NCBI RefSeq assembly: GCF_003939025.1
Contig: NZ_RQIH01000002.1
Location: 186,001-250,000, forward strand
Direction of reading: 5' to 3'
Length of the DNA stretch: 64,000 nt
DNA from: Rhizobium sophoriradicis
Lineage (GTDB): Bacteria > Pseudomonadota > Alphaproteobacteria > Rhizobiales > Rhizobiaceae
Shown here: positions 18,428 through 29,993 of the stretch, piece after piece
Numbering within the stretch: position 1 is the stretch's first letter
Layout of the letters: every line of letters starts with the position of its first letter
Made by a program: the position numbers and the translations under genes
Notes under the pieces: generated by a model
Databases searched by the model: none
What the model was told of the DNA's origin: nothing
Seen by the model: the letters and a program-made list of their open reading frames with translations, nothing else

Positions 18428-19242
18428 GTACGATTGCCGAAAGCGCCCGCATTCACCCGATGGCCGTCGTCGAAGACGGGGCCACCATTGGTGAGGGCGT
18501 GAAGATCGGTCCCTTCTGCCATGTCGGGCCGCACGTCGTCCTGCATGAAAATGTCGAGCTCCTGGCGCATGCGATCGTCACCGGCCGGACCGTGATCGGC
18601 AAGGGCACGCGCATCTTCCCGATGGCGGTCGTCGGCGGCGATCCGCAGAGCGTGCATCACGCCGGCGAAGAGACGACGCTTTCGGTCGGCGCCAACTGCA
18701 CGATCCGTGAAGGCGTGACGATGAATACCGGTACCGCAGATTTCGGCGGCCAGACGATCGTCGGCGACAACAATCTGTTCCTGGCCAATTCGCATGTGGC
18801 ACATGATTGCCGCGTCGGCAACCACGTGATCATGTCGAACAACGTCATGCTCGCCGGCCACGTCGTCATTGAGGATCGTGTCATTCTCGGCGGCGGGTCG
18901 GCCGTTCATCAGTTCACCCGCGTCGGCCGCCAGGCTTTCGTCGGCGGGCTGTCGGCAGTGAGTTACGACGTCATTCCCTACGGCATGCTGAACGGCAATC
19001 CCGGGCTGCTGGGCGGCCTCAATGTCGTCGGCATGACGCGCGCCGGCATCGACCGCGCTGTCATCCACAGGGTCCGCCGCGCCTACAAGGCGATCTTTGA
19101 GGGAACGGCCTCCGTGCGTGAGAACGCCGCGGCCATCCGCGAGGAATATGCCGATTGCGCAGAGGTGATGCAGATCCTGGATTTCATCGCCGCCGATAGC
19201 GACCGCGCCCTGTCCTCGCCGACCCGAGGTCAGAAGGGCTAG
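18424..19242 (+). CDS. lpxA: UDP-N-acetylglucosamine O-acyltransferase LpxA
   Basis: A 272-residue hexapeptide beta-helix acyltransferase starting [20 protein letters not shown]. '[19 protein letters not shown]' contains the catalytic His (near residue 125), and '[20 protein letters not shown]' starts the C-terminal helical domain. It carries out the first committed step of lipid A synthesis, transferring 3-hydroxyacyl from ACP to UDP-GlcNAc. The ATGA overlap with fabZ indicates coupling. Confidence 0.98.
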   Translation: MSTIAESARIHPMAVVEDGATIGEGVKIGPFCHVGPHVVLHENVELLAHAIVTGRTVIGKGTRIFPMAVVGGDPQSVHHAGEETTLSVGANCTIREGVTMNTGTADFGGQTIVGDNNLFLANSHVAHDCRVGNHVIMSNNVMLAGHVVIEDRVILGGGSAVHQFTRVGRQAFVGGLSAVSYDVIPYGMLNGNPGLLGGLNVVGMTRAGIDRAVIHRVRRAYKAIFEGTASVRENAAAIREEYADCAEVMQILDFIAADSDRALSSPTRGQKG

Positions 19243-19244
19243 CC

Positions 19245-20126
19245 GTGGCTTTATCAAGCGACACCGCGGCGGGCCGGCTAGCGATCATCGCCGGCGGCGG
19301 CCTTCTGCCTTCCTATGTCGCGGAAGCCGCACGCGCCGCTGGCGAAAATCCTGTTATCGTCGCCCTGAAGGACGAAAGCGACCGGCGTTGGGAAGGCTAC
19401 GACCACGCCATTATCGGCATCGGCGATTTCGCCGCTCTCGATAGTCTTCTCAACCGTTATGGCATCGGCCGCGTGGTGATGTCGGGCAGCGTGCGCCGCC
19501 GGCCGGAATGGCGTGAGGTGCGCCCGACGCTGCGTATTCTGATGAGGGTGCCGGCTGCGATCCGCACCCTGCTCTCCGGCGGCGACGATACGGTCCTGCA
19601 GATGGTGATCCGGCTGATCGAGGGAAATGGCCGGCGCGTCGTCGGCGCCCATGAGATCGCCCCCGACCTGCTGGCTTCCGTCGGTCCGCTTGGCGCCGTC
19701 ACACCCGGTGACGAAGATCGGCGCGATATCAGCCGTGCTGCCGAAGCCGCCGAGACGCTCGGCCGGCTGGATGTCGGGCAGGGCGCCGTCAGCATCGGCG
19801 GGCGGGTTGTCGCACTGGAGGGTCTTGAGGGCACCGACGAGATGCTTGACCGTGTCGCCGGGCTCAGAGCCGCCGGGCGCATTTCGACGCGCCGCCGCGG
19901 CGTGCTCGTCAAGCTCTGCAAGCCGCAGCAGGATATTCGTGCCGACCTGCCGGCGATCGGCGTTTCCACGGTGCTGAACGCCGGTAAAGCCGGCCTTGCC
20001 GGTATCGCCGTCGAAGCCGGCCGCTCGCTGGTGCTCGATCGTGCTGCCGTCATCCGCGCCGCCGACGAGACAGAGCTTTTCGTCTGCGGCATTGATCGCG
20101 GCCTGCCGGAATGGGGGCTGGAATGA
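19245..20126 (+). CDS. lpxI: UDP-2,3-diacylglucosamine diphosphatase LpxI
   Basis: A 293-residue protein of the LpxI (DUF1009) family, with 'LAIIAGGGLLPSYVAEAARA' at the N-terminus, 'VVMSGSVRRRPEW' near residue 80, 'DDTVLQMVIRLIEGNGRRVV' near 112 and 'LVKLCKPQQDIRADLPAIG' near 220. LpxI hydrolyses UDP-2,3-diacylglucosamine to lipid X by a mechanism unrelated to LpxH, and is the usual version in alphaproteobacteria. Translation starts at GTG 19245, two bases after the lpxA stop. It overlaps lpxB by four bases. Confidence 0.95.
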   Translation: MALSSDTAAGRLAIIAGGGLLPSYVAEAARAAGENPVIVALKDESDRRWEGYDHAIIGIGDFAALDSLLNRYGIGRVVMSGSVRRRPEWREVRPTLRILMRVPAAIRTLLSGGDDTVLQMVIRLIEGNGRRVVGAHEIAPDLLASVGPLGAVTPGDEDRRDISRAAEAAETLGRLDVGQGAVSIGGRVVALEGLEGTDEMLDRVAGLRAAGRISTRRRGVLVKLCKPQQDIRADLPAIGVSTVLNAGKAGLAGIAVEAGRSLVLDRAAVIRAADETELFVCGIDRGLPEWGLE

Positions 20127-21292
20127 ACGGCGCGCCGCTGAAGATTGCCGTCATTGCCGGTGAGGTGTCAGGCGATCTCCTCGGCGCCGACCTCATCGCT
20201 GCGCTGAAGCGCATCCATGACGGACCGGTGGAACTTGTCGGCGTCGGCGGGGAGGGGCTGCAGGCGGAGGGCCTGCGATCCCTGTTCGATTTTTCCGAAC
20301 TGTCGATCATGGGCATCACCCAGGTGCTGAGCCGGCTGCCGAAGCTGTTTGGCCTTATCCGCCGGACAACGGCCGAGATCATCGCCGCGAAGCCTGACAT
20401 TCTGCTCATCATCGACAGCCCGGATTTCACTCATCGCGTGGCAAAACGTGTCCGCACGGCGCTGCCGGATTTGCCTGTCGTCAATTATGTCTGTCCGAGC
20501 GTCTGGGCCTGGAAGGAATATCGCGCCAACCGCATGCTTGCCTATGTCGATCACGTGCTCGCCGTTCTGCCTTTCGAACCGGCGACGATGCAGCGCCTCA
20601 ACGGCCCGGCAACGACCTATGTGGGGCATCGCCTGACCGCTGACCCTGCGCTCCTGGAGACCCGACGCCTGCGCGCCGGAAGACGGCCCGGCAGCGGCAC
20701 AATCCTGCTTCTGCCCGGCTCACGCTCCTCGGAAATCCAGAAGCTCCTGCCGCATTTCGAGGCGGCGGTGAGCGAACTTGTCTCCCGCAATGGGCCGATG
20801 CGTTTTATCCTGCCGACGATGAGACACAAGGAAGGGCTTGTGCGCGAATTGACTGCGAAATGGGCGGTAACGCCGGAGATCGTTATCGGCGCAGAAGCAA
20901 AGTGGAAGGCTTTCGTCGAGGCCGATGCGGCCATGGCCGCATCCGGAACCGTTATTCTCGAGCTGGCGCTTGCCGACGTTCCCGTCGTCTCAGCCTACAA
21001 GGTCGACTGGATCATGCGGTTGCTGACATCGGGCATCAAGACCTGGACAGGAGCGCTGCCGAACCTGATCGCCGATTACGCGGTCGTGCCGGAATATCTG
21101 AACGATATCGTTCGCGGGGCAAGTCTCGCACGCTGGATGGAAAGGCTGTCGGCCGACACTCTCCAGCTCAAGGCGATGAAGGAAGGCTATGAGCTGATCT
21201 GGCAGCGCATGCAGACCGAAAAGCCGCCCGGCGAACATGCTGCCGAAATCCTGCTCGAGGTGCTGAAAAAGAAAAAACCCGGTCGTTTCTGA
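20123..21292 (+). CDS. lpxB: Lipid-A-disaccharide synthase
   Basis: A 389-residue GT-B glycosyltransferase starting MNGAPLKIAVIAGEVSGDLLGA. Typical LpxB segments are 'LFDFSELSIMGITQVL' near residue 58, 'YVCPSVWAWKEYRANRM' near 125 and 'LLLPGSRSSEIQKLLP' near 195. It joins lipid X to UDP-diacylglucosamine to make the disaccharide core of lipid A at the membrane surface. ATG 20123 overlaps the lpxI stop (ATGA). It ends the lpx run; the terminator hairpin overlaps its stop codon. Confidence 0.97.
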   Translation: MNGAPLKIAVIAGEVSGDLLGADLIAALKRIHDGPVELVGVGGEGLQAEGLRSLFDFSELSIMGITQVLSRLPKLFGLIRRTTAEIIAAKPDILLIIDSPDFTHRVAKRVRTALPDLPVVNYVCPSVWAWKEYRANRMLAYVDHVLAVLPFEPATMQRLNGPATTYVGHRLTADPALLETRRLRAGRRPGSGTILLLPGSRSSEIQKLLPHFEAAVSELVSRNGPMRFILPTMRHKEGLVRELTAKWAVTPEIVIGAEAKWKAFVEADAAMAASGTVILELALADVPVVSAYKVDWIMRLLTSGIKTWTGALPNLIADYAVVPEYLNDIVRGASLARWMERLSADTLQLKAMKEGYELIWQRMQTEKPPGEHAAEILLEVLKKKKPGRF

Positions 21293-21301
21293 CCGGGTTT
21301 T
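21275..21301. terminator. Intrinsic terminator between convergent lpxB and gltA
   Basis: AAACCCGGTC (21275-21284) and GACCGGGTTT (21291-21300) form a perfect ten-base stem with a six-base loop. It is followed by TTTTCG on the + strand, and the opposite strand has a T-rich run as well (AAAAAGAAAAAA at 21266-21277), so it can serve both lpxB and gltA. The lpxB stop codon lies in the loop/stem region. Confidence 0.85.
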
Positions 21302-21327
21302 CGTTTGAGCCGATTGGTCTCAAGCGA

Positions 21328-22617
21328 TCAGCGCTTCGAAACCGGGATGTAGTCGCGCTTCGGTTCGCCGACATAGAGCTGGCGCGGACGGCCGATGCGC
21401 TGTTCCGGATCCTCGATCATCTCGTTCCACTGCGCGATCCAGCCGACGGTGCGGGCAAGCGCGAAGAGCACGGTGAACATGGTCGTGGGGAAGCCCAGCG
21501 CCTTCAACGTGATGCCGGAATAGAAGTCGATGTTCGGATAGAGCTTCTTCTCGATGAAATATTCGTCGGTGAGCGCGATGCGCTCCAGCTCCATCGCCAC
21601 TTCCAGCAACGGATCATCCTTGATGCCGAGTTCGCCGAGCACTTCATGCGTCGTCTTCTGCATGATCTTGGCGCGCGGATCGTAGTTCTTGTAGACGCGG
21701 TGGCCGAAGCCCATCAGGCGGAACGGATCGTTCTTGTCCTTGGCGCGGGCAATATACTCAGGAATGTGGTCGACCGTGCCGATCTCCGTCAGCATGTTGA
21801 GCGCTGCTTCATTGGCGCCGCCATGCGCCGGGCCCCAGAGGCAGGCGATGCCGGCGGCGATGCAGGCGAACGGGTTGGCGCCCGACGAACCGGCGAGGCG
21901 GACCGTCGAGGTCGAAGCATTCTGCTCGTGGTCGGCATGCAGGATGAAGATGCGGTCCATGGCGCGCGAAAGCACCGGATTGACCACATATTCCTCACAC
22001 GGAACGGCAAAGCACATGCGCAGGAAGTTCGACGCATAGTCGAGGTCGTTCTTCGGGTAAACGAAGGGCTGGCCGATATGGTACTTGTAGGCCATGGCGG
22101 CAAGCGTCGGCATCTTGGCGATCATGCGCAAGCTGGCGACCATGCGCTGGTGCGGATCGGTGATGTCGGTCGAGTCATGATAGAAGGCCGACAGCGCGCC
22201 GACGCAGCCGCACATGACGGCCATCGGATGCGCATCGCGGCGGAAGCCGGTAAAGAAGCGGCTCATCTGCTCATGCACCATGGTGTGATGCGTGACGCGA
22301 TAGTCGAAGTCCTTCTTCTGCGCTGCCGTCGGCAGTTCGCCGTAGAGAAGCAGATAGCAGACCTCGAGGAAGTCGCCATGTTCGGCGAGCTGCTCGATCG
22401 GATAGCCGCGGTGCAGCAGAACGCCTTCGTCGCCATCGATATAGGTGATTTTGGATTCACAGGATGCGGTCGAGGTGAAACCCGGATCGTACGTGAAGGA
22501 GGCGGTGTTCTTGTAGAGAGCACCGATATCGATGACGCTCGGGCCGATCGTGCCGCTTTTGACGGCGAGGTCGACTGATTTGTCACCGATTTTTATTGTT
22601 GCGCTTTGATCCGTCAT
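21328..22617 (-). CDS. gltA: Citrate synthase
   Basis: A 429-residue type II citrate synthase. Catalytic motifs are '[20 protein letters not shown]' with His and Asn-rich loop near residue 265, '[13 protein letters not shown]' with the second His near 305 and '[17 protein letters not shown]' near 345; the acidic catalytic residue lies in '[15 protein letters not shown]'. It condenses acetyl-CoA with oxaloacetate to open the TCA cycle. ATG 22617 ([11 protein letters not shown]) has an excellent GGAGGATC site upstream, so I prefer it to the start ten codons earlier. Transcribed leftward, convergent with lpxB. Confidence 0.97.
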   Translation of the reverse strand: MTDQSATIKIGDKSVDLAVKSGTIGPSVIDIGALYKNTASFTYDPGFTSTASCESKITYIDGDEGVLLHRGYPIEQLAEHGDFLEVCYLLLYGELPTAAQKKDFDYRVTHHTMVHEQMSRFFTGFRRDAHPMAVMCGCVGALSAFYHDSTDITDPHQRMVASLRMIAKMPTLAAMAYKYHIGQPFVYPKNDLDYASNFLRMCFAVPCEEYVVNPVLSRAMDRIFILHADHEQNASTSTVRLAGSSGANPFACIAAGIACLWGPAHGGANEAALNMLTEIGTVDHIPEYIARAKDKNDPFRLMGFGHRVYKNYDPRAKIMQKTTHEVLGELGIKDDPLLEVAMELERIALTDEYFIEKKLYPNIDFYSGITLKALGFPTTMFTVLFALARTVGWIAQWNEMIEDPEQRIGRPRQLYVGEPKRDYIPVSKR

Positions 22618-22907
22618 GCTGATCCTCCGAAATGTCGGTGGCGCCACAAAAGCGCCATAGGGGTTAAGCGTCCTTTGCGATAGCTATATGATCGCGAGGC
22701 TAATGCCAAGTTACCGTGACGCCATTTTGTGCATTGCGGCATCACCTTTTAGGCACTGCAGCGATGAGCAGCACGCATAGCGGAAGCCGATGATTCAACT
22801 GATCTTTTCGCGCTCGCAATTTTCGCCCGTATTTCAATCGATTATTCTTGCCGGATGAGCTCGGAGGTTGCATTCTGGGCCCAGGGTAAGGTCATTTTGG
22901 GCGGCGC

Positions 22908-25340
22908 ATGCAGGAGTTGACGACAGTCGAATTGCGGCCGCAAGCAGGCGTCGGCCTTGCCGATCCCGTCGCGTTTCCGGCTCCTGCCGTGGGATCGCGG
23001 CCGGCAAAAACGCAGTCTGCGGTGCCATTGCGCCACCGGCTGACGACCGCGGTCGCACAATTGCTGCGCGCTGCCGGCCGTTTGCTCAGCGAGGAGGCCG
23101 ACCACGGCCGCCTGCTCCTGTTCTCGCCGGTCTTCCTCGGCGCCGGCGCGGCATACTGGTTTCTTGCTGCAACGGATTTTCCGCTCCTTCCATCGTTGCT
23201 CTGCCTGTCGGTGCTGATGCTTGCGGTGCTCGTCGCCGGCCGCAGCCGGCCGGCCTTGCGGGCAACCTTTATGGCGCTTGCCCTCGTGGCATGCGGCATG
23301 CTCTGTGCGCAGCTCGAAAGCTGGCGGGCGTCGACTGTCATCCTCGATTCATCCGTGACAACGACGGTGACGGGCCGCGTCGAGCGGCGCGAAGGCGACG
23401 ATCGCGGGCGGTGGCGCTATGTTCTTGCGGTCACCGGCACCGAGGCGCCACAGGTGAAGCGGCCGCCGAGGCGCATAACCGTGATCGCCCGCGGCGCCGA
23501 TGCGTCCTTCGAGATCGGTGACGTCATCACCGGCCGAGCACGGTTGACGCCGCCGGCGGGACCGGCGCTTCCCACCCTCAACGACTTTTCCTTCGGTGCC
23601 TATTTCGATGGCATCGGGGCCAACGGCTTCTTCTACGGCGCGCCCGAGAAAGTCGATTCGCAGGCAGGCCCGCAGCCTGCGAGATCGACGTCCGAAGCTC
23701 TGCTCGAATGGCTTTACCAGTTGCGCAGCGGCATCGGCGATCGCATACGCTCGATTCTGCCCGGCGACACGGGCGCTTTTGCCGCTGCTCTGGTGACCGA
23801 CGAGCGGCGCGCCATCTCGAAGGAAACGACGGAGGCGCTGCGCCAGTCCGGCCTTGCGCATATCGTGGCGATCTCGGGCCTCAACATGGCGTTGTCGGCC
23901 GGCATCTTCTTCGTCGGTTTCCGGATGCTGCTCAGCCTCGTTCCTGGTGTCGCCCAAGCCTATCCGACAAAGAAGATCGCCGCCGCCGGCGCGCTCATCG
24001 CCGTCACGGCCTACTTCCTGATCTCAGGATTCGGGGTTTCGGCCGAGCGCGCCTTCATCATGATGGCGATCATGCTGATTGCCGTCTTCTTCGATCGGCC
24101 GTCGATCAGCCTGCGCAATGTCGTTCTCTCGGCGCTCGTCATCATCGCCATTTCACCCTCCGAAGTCCTGGGTCCGAGCTTCCAGATGTCCTTTGCCGCG
24201 ACTTTGGCACTGGTATCGGGCTACCAGCTGTGGAAGGAGCGGCGCGTCCGGGAAAACCCGTTGCTGAAGCTGCCGGTGCTGCGGCTGGTCGTGGCGGTCG
24301 CCGGTTTCTTCGGCGGCGTCTTCCTGACCTCGCTGATCGGCGGCTTTTCCACGGCGTTGTTTGCGGTCGAGCATTTTCATCGCCTGACAGCTTATGGCCT
24401 GCCGGCGAACCTTGCGACGATGCCGATCATCTCCTTCATCGTCATGCCGGCCGGGCTGCTGGCGATGTTGCTCATGCCATTCGGCCTGGACGCTCCGCTC
24501 TGGACGGTGGTCGGCTTCGGCCTCGATCTGGTGATTGCGGTCGCCAAGACGGTGTCCGCCTGGGGCGGCGATATCGACCTCGGCCGTTTGCCCGCCTGGT
24601 ATTTCGCGGTGGCCGTGGCAGGCTTTCTGCTGCTGACGCTGCTCCGCACCCGATTGCGCCATGCCGGCACATCGATCCTCGCCGTCTCGACGCTTATCGT
24701 GCTGATCCTGCCGGGTTCCCGACCGCCGGATCTGGTGATTTCCGAGGATGGTGGTCTGGTCGCGCTCGTCGCGACGGCGGCAATGGCTTCCAACCGTGAA
24801 AACCCGCCGGACTTCATCTTCGACCAGTGGCAGAGAGCGCTGGTCCTGCCGACGCACCACCCGCCGAAGATGCTGGATGGCCCTGCCATCCCGCCGCAGG
24901 GTGAGGACCGCCGCCTCAGGCTTTCCCGCGATCAGCAGAATGAGGCGAGGACGGCAATGATGGCCGCCGCAGCCGGCGGTGAGGCAAATCGTTTTTCCTG
25001 CGTCAAGAAAGCCTGGTGTATCGCCAGGCTCGGCAATGGCCATGTCGTCGCCGTCATCGACAATGCCGCCTATCTCGGCCCGGCCTGCGACGCCAGCGAG
25101 ATTGTCGTGACCGCGGTGCGCCTGCGTTTCGACCGCTGCCACTCGGGTGCGACACTCTTCACCGGCGAGACGCTGCGCAGGACCGGTTCCGTCGAATTGC
25201 GTTTTGCGCAGACAGGCCCCGAGGTCGCAACCGCATTCGATACCTTGTCGCGTCCATGGATGCGCCATCGCGCCTATGATTGGCGCAAAGACGCTTTTAC
25301 CGAATCAGCCCCGTTGGCTGTCAGTGATAGCGGCGAATGA
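22908..25340 (+). CDS. comEC: ComEC/Rec2 family competence-type membrane protein
   Basis: An 810-residue polytopic protein. An N-terminal membrane region (about 65-125) precedes a DUF4131-type soluble domain (about 135-250), then the Competence core with many helices and the signature '[20 protein letters not shown]' (about 308-327), and '[17 protein letters not shown]' near 370. ComEC homologues form the inner membrane channel for DNA uptake. The C-terminal part (about 610-800) sits where other ComECs carry a metallo-beta-lactamase domain, but I see no HxHxDH metal motif. The 3' end overlaps the convergent lexA by 20 bases. Competence in this organism is not implied. Confidence 0.88.
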   Translation: MQELTTVELRPQAGVGLADPVAFPAPAVGSRPAKTQSAVPLRHRLTTAVAQLLRAAGRLLSEEADHGRLLLFSPVFLGAGAAYWFLAATDFPLLPSLLCLSVLMLAVLVAGRSRPALRATFMALALVACGMLCAQLESWRASTVILDSSVTTTVTGRVERREGDDRGRWRYVLAVTGTEAPQVKRPPRRITVIARGADASFEIGDVITGRARLTPPAGPALPTLNDFSFGAYFDGIGANGFFYGAPEKVDSQAGPQPARSTSEALLEWLYQLRSGIGDRIRSILPGDTGAFAAALVTDERRAISKETTEALRQSGLAHIVAISGLNMALSAGIFFVGFRMLLSLVPGVAQAYPTKKIAAAGALIAVTAYFLISGFGVSAERAFIMMAIMLIAVFFDRPSISLRNVVLSALVIIAISPSEVLGPSFQMSFAATLALVSGYQLWKERRVRENPLLKLPVLRLVVAVAGFFGGVFLTSLIGGFSTALFAVEHFHRLTAYGLPANLATMPIISFIVMPAGLLAMLLMPFGLDAPLWTVVGFGLDLVIAVAKTVSAWGGDIDLGRLPAWYFAVAVAGFLLLTLLRTRLRHAGTSILAVSTLIVLILPGSRPPDLVISEDGGLVALVATAAMASNRENPPDFIFDQWQRALVLPTHHPPKMLDGPAIPPQGEDRRLRLSRDQQNEARTAMMAAAAGGEANRFSCVKKAWCIARLGNGHVVAVIDNAAYLGPACDASEIVVTAVRLRFDRCHSGATLFTGETLRRTGSVELRFAQTGPEVATAFDTLSRPWMRHRAYDWRKDAFTESAPLAVSDSGE

Positions 25341-26040
25341 GGCCGACCAGCTTGCCCTGCACCTTGACCCGGTCAGGCCCGAAGATGCGGGTCTCGTAAG
25401 CCGGGTTGGCGGCTTCGAGGGCGATCGAGGCGCCCTTGCGGCGAAAGCGTTTCAGCGTCGCTTCCTCGTCGTCGACGAGCGCAACGACGATATCGCCGGG
25501 GCTTGCGGTGCTGCCGTTGCGGATGATCACGGTGTCGCCGTCGAAGATCCCGGCGTCGATCATCGAATCGCCCTTGACCTCCAGCGCGTAATGTTCGCCC
25601 GAGCCGAGCATATCCGCAGGAACGACGATGTCGTGCGTATTGTTCTGGATCGCCGAGATCGGCACGCCGGCGGCGATCCGGCCCATGACCGGCACGGAGA
25701 CAGAGCTGCCGTTGTCGGCGATCGGCTTTGCGGCAGCGGGGGCGGCGACCGGCTGGGGCTTGCCGAGGCTGCCTTCGATAACGCTCGGTGAAAAACCGCG
25801 GCGCGGCTGAAGACTGGGGCTATAGGCCTCCGGCAGCTTGATCACTTCCAAGGCCCGGGCCCGGTTCGGTAGGCGGCGAATGAAACCACGTTCCTCCAGC
25901 GCCGTGATCAGGCGATGAATGCCGGATTTCGAGGCGAGATCCAGGGCATCCTTCATCTCGTCGAAAGAGGGAGGAACGCCGGATTCCTTCATGCGCTCAT
26001 GAATGAAAAGGAGAAGCTCCTGTTGTTTGCGCGTGAGCAT
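25321..26040 (-). CDS. lexA: SOS repressor LexA
   Basis: A 239-residue LexA starting [20 protein letters not shown]. The winged-helix DNA-binding domain includes '[20 protein letters not shown]' (about 24-43). The self-cleavage Ala-Gly bond lies in '[12 protein letters not shown]' near residue 120, the nucleophilic Ser in '[15 protein letters not shown]' near 160 and the catalytic Lys in 'EEATLKRF' near 198. It represses DNA-damage genes until RecA filaments trigger autocleavage. ATG 26040 gives the usual length; the ORF extends upstream only as shadow. A LexA box sits 47 bases upstream, indicating autorepression. Confidence 0.97.
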   Translation of the reverse strand: MLTRKQQELLLFIHERMKESGVPPSFDEMKDALDLASKSGIHRLITALEERGFIRRLPNRARALEVIKLPEAYSPSLQPRRGFSPSVIEGSLGKPQPVAAPAAAKPIADNGSSVSVPVMGRIAAGVPISAIQNNTHDIVVPADMLGSGEHYALEVKGDSMIDAGIFDGDTVIIRNGSTASPGDIVVALVDDEEATLKRFRRKGASIALEAANPAYETRIFGPDRVKVQGKLVGLIRRYH

Positions 26041-26086
26041 CGACGTCAGACCCCTGATTGAAACAAATCCAGAACGGACCCTATAT

Positions 26087-26101
26087 GTTCCATATGTGTT
26101 C
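26087..26101 (+). promoter_or_regulatory. LexA box (alphaproteobacterial GTTC-N7-GTTC)
   Basis: GTTCCATATGTGTTC at 26087-26101 is an exact GTTC-N7-GTTC motif, the operator recognised by alphaproteobacterial LexA. It is 47-61 bases upstream of the lexA start on the other strand, a fitting position for autoregulation. The next rightward gene starts 135 bases away and could also be affected. Confidence 0.88.
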
Positions 26102-26236
26102 CGCAAGTAGCTAAATTTCCGTAAAACTTCGCGCCAACTCGTCCAGATTTTTATTTTCCTTCGCCGGATTGGCGCACATGTCTTGCATTGGGAATGGGGC
26201 TGTCGCACATCTCTTTGACGTGTCAGGAGGGATCCT

Positions 26237-27133
26237 ATGATCGCACATTCCGCCAAGCCGCACCCGCTGGATCATGTCGTGCTGCCCGTCGTCAATATCG
26301 ATCTGGCGCGCGAAAGGCTCGGGAAGCTCGGCTTTACCGTCGCCGCCGATGCGCGCCATCCGTTCGGAACGGAAAATGCCTGCGTCTTTTTCGCCGACAA
26401 GACCTATATCGAGCCGCTCGGCGTGGCGAGCGTCGAGGAGAGCGAGGCGGCGGCCCGTCAGGGGAATGTCTTCATCGCCCGCAATCGTGCCTTTCGCTTC
26501 CGCTGCGGCGAGGAGGGGCTTTCGGCGCTGGCCTTCCTCACCGAGGATGCCGGCCTCGATCATCGGCGATTCGTCGGCAACGGCGCGAGTGCCGGCGAGA
26601 TGCTGCAGTTCAGCCGGCCGATGCGAATGCCGGACGGTTCGGAAAGCGTCGGCAGCTTCAAACTGGCCTTTTCAAGCGATCTGCGCGCGCCCGACTTCTT
26701 TCTCTTCACCTGTCAGCGCATCAATTCGTTCCCGGCCGACCGCGCGGCGCTGGAGGCGCATGCCAACGGCGTGACGGGCCTTGCCGAGATCGCGCTTTGT
26801 GCGCCGGAGCCGGCTGCGTTTGCCGCCTTCGTTGGTCTTGCCGTCGGGCAAACGGCGGTGGAAAAAACCGGTTTCGGCATGAATATCGCGGCATCGAATG
26901 CCAAGATCAGCCTGATGACGCCGGAAGGGCTGGAGGCCTATTTCGAGCTTGTCGTCTCCTCCGCCGATCGTGGTCTGCGCGGCCGGGCAATCCTCTTCAC
27001 CGTTACCGATCTTGCCGTGACAGAAGCGCATTTGGCTGCTAACGGAGTGACATACACACGCAAGAACAATCGCATTCTGGTGAAGCCCACGCCCGGGCAG
27101 GGCGCGCTTTTTGCCTTCGAGGAACCACGATGA
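26237..27133 (+). CDS. VOC family protein (glyoxalase-like domain)
   Basis: A 298-residue protein with a vicinal-oxygen-chelate fold: '[20 protein letters not shown]' at residues 8-27, '[20 protein letters not shown]' near 44, and a second half with '[16 protein letters not shown]' and 'ITDLAV'-like strands. It most resembles the glyoxalase-like (Glyoxalase_3 type) group of unknown substrate. The ATG follows an AGGAGG site. Its stop overlaps the kdsA start (ATGA at 27130), so it is probably co-transcribed and coupled with kdsA; whether that has functional meaning is unknown. Confidence 0.85.
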   Translation: MIAHSAKPHPLDHVVLPVVNIDLARERLGKLGFTVAADARHPFGTENACVFFADKTYIEPLGVASVEESEAAARQGNVFIARNRAFRFRCGEEGLSALAFLTEDAGLDHRRFVGNGASAGEMLQFSRPMRMPDGSESVGSFKLAFSSDLRAPDFFLFTCQRINSFPADRAALEAHANGVTGLAEIALCAPEPAAFAAFVGLAVGQTAVEKTGFGMNIAASNAKISLMTPEGLEAYFELVVSSADRGLRGRAILFTVTDLAVTEAHLAANGVTYTRKNNRILVKPTPGQGALFAFEEPR

Positions 27134-27975
27134 GCACTGATACAAATTCCGAGGTCAAGATCGGCGAAGGCGAAGGCCAGGTCACCTTTTCCAATACCGG
27201 CCGCCTGTCGCTGATTGCCGGCCCCTGCCAGATGGAGAGCCGTGATCACGCTTTCATGGTCGCCGGCACGCTGAAAGAGCTCTGCGCAAAGCTCGGCATC
27301 GGCCTCGTCTATAAGAGTTCCTTCGATAAGGCGAACCGCACCTCACTCTCGGCCGAGCGCGGCATCGGGCTTGAAAAGGGCATGCAGGTCTTCGCCGACC
27401 TGAAGCGGGAATTCGGCTTTCCCGTCCTGACCGACGTCCACACCGCCGAGCAATGCGCCGAGGTGGCGGAGGTGATCGACGTTCTGCAGATCCCCGCCTT
27501 CCTATGCCGCCAGACGGATCTTCTGATCGCTGCCGCCAAGACGGGCCGCGTCGTCAACGTCAAGAAGGGCCAGTTCCTCGCCCCCTGGGACATGAAGAAT
27601 GTCCTGAAGAAGCTCAATGCCAGCGGCAATCCGAACGTGCTGCTGTGCGAGCGCGGCGCCTCCTTCGGCTACAACACGCTGGTTTCCGACATGCGCTCGC
27701 TGCCGATCATGGCGGCGATGGGCGCGCCCGTCATTTTCGATGCGACCCATTCCGTCGCCCAGCCCGGCGGGCAGGGCGAGTCCTCCGGCGGCCAGCGCGA
27801 ATTCGTCGAAACGCTGGCGCGCGCAGCCGTGGCGACGGGTATTGCCGGTGTCTTTCTCGAAACCCACCAGGACCCTGACAACGCTCCGTCCGACGGCCCG
27901 AACATGGTCTATCTCAAGGACATGCCGCGGCTGCTTGAGAAATTGCTTGCGTTCGATGCGGTTGCCAAGGCTTGA
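27130..27975 (+). CDS. kdsA: 3-deoxy-8-phosphooctulonate synthase (KDO8P synthase)
   Basis: A 281-residue enzyme with '[20 protein letters not shown]' at about 27-46, '[15 protein letters not shown]' near 60, 'DVHTAEQC' near 102, '[20 protein letters not shown]' near 124 and '[20 protein letters not shown]' near 202. It condenses phosphoenolpyruvate with arabinose 5-phosphate to make KDO 8-phosphate for lipopolysaccharide core. It is placed just before eno, which makes phosphoenolpyruvate. Confidence 0.98.
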   Translation: MSTDTNSEVKIGEGEGQVTFSNTGRLSLIAGPCQMESRDHAFMVAGTLKELCAKLGIGLVYKSSFDKANRTSLSAERGIGLEKGMQVFADLKREFGFPVLTDVHTAEQCAEVAEVIDVLQIPAFLCRQTDLLIAAAKTGRVVNVKKGQFLAPWDMKNVLKKLNASGNPNVLLCERGASFGYNTLVSDMRSLPIMAAMGAPVIFDATHSVAQPGGQGESSGGQREFVETLARAAVATGIAGVFLETHQDPDNAPSDGPNMVYLKDMPRLLEKLLAFDAVAKA

Positions 27976-28092
27976 CGTTCAACAGGTTGACATGATCGTG
28001 GTTTAGGCCACTTCAGAACGCCGGTACGAAGGCTGGAAATTGCGGCATTGTAATTTGCACGCCTTCGATTATGACAGGCTTCGAACGATTGA

Positions 28093-29391
<1,299 letters not shown>

Positions 29392-29414
29392 GCAAATCTG
29401 ATTTCAATGGCTTC

Positions 29415-29445
29415 ACCCGCGCCCACCTGGCGCGGGTTTTTTATT
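29415..29445 (+). terminator. Intrinsic terminator after eno
   Basis: ACCCGCGCC (29415-29423) and GGCGCGGGT (29429-29437) form a perfect nine-base stem with a CACCT loop, followed by TTTTTTATT. It lies 24 bases past the eno stop. Confidence 0.92.
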
Positions 29446-29527
29446 GCCTGATTTTTACGGTCAACGAACGGTTAATCTCTGCGCATTATGCTGAACGAAT
29501 TGGTAATGCGTTCAAGAGCATACGTGT

Positions 29528-29848
29528 ATGTGGACAAAGCATCATAAGAAGAGAAAGCTCGGTCGCTTCGTCATTCCGGCCATGACGGTCGCCTTCCTTT
29601 CCTATTTCGGTTATCATTGCATCCATGGCGATTACGGGTTGCGGGCGACGGAGACGTTCGAGCGTCAGCGCGTCGAGCGCGAAAAAGAGCTTGCGGTATT
29701 GAAGGCGAAGCGCGAACATCTGGAAAGTCAGGTCGCGCTCCTCAGTGACGGTTCGCTCGACAAGGATATGCTGGACGAAAAGGCGCGCTATCAGCTGAAT
29801 ATGTCGCGCGCGGACGAGATCGTCATATTCAACCATTATTCCAATTAA
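29528..29848 (+). CDS. FtsB/DivIC-like septum formation initiator family protein
   Basis: A 106-residue bitopic protein: a basic N-terminus (MWTKHHKKRKLGR), one membrane helix (about 14-31, 'FVIPAMTVAFLSYFGYH'), a coiled coil (about 43-75, 'ERQRVEREKELAVLKAKREH') and a short C-terminal segment 'DKDMLDEKARYQLNMSRADE', which matches the FtsB/DivIC family. Such proteins join FtsL and FtsQ in the divisome. It lies between eno and pdhA, a common rhizobial and general proteobacterial position (eno-ftsB). Orthology to E. coli FtsB is by family and context only. Confidence 0.85.
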   Translation: MWTKHHKKRKLGRFVIPAMTVAFLSYFGYHCIHGDYGLRATETFERQRVEREKELAVLKAKREHLESQVALLSDGSLDKDMLDEKARYQLNMSRADEIVIFNHYSN

Positions 29849-29865
29849 CCTGAATTCGGTTAATT
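29843..29865 (+). terminator. A/T-rich palindrome at the end of the FtsB-like gene
   Basis: AATTAACC (29843-29850) and GGTTAATT (29858-29865) form an eight-base stem around TGAATTC, overlapping the stop codon, followed by TCAATTTCT. It could act as a weak terminator. Confidence 0.4.
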
Positions 29866-29993
29866 TCAATTTCTGCTGTATTTCCAACAGCTTGGTGACG
29901 AATACGAGCCATGCAATTATGGCATTGCTGTGGTCATATTTCTTCCCTATGGTACGCGCCATCGAGAAACGACAAACCCATAGGGAGGGTTGA

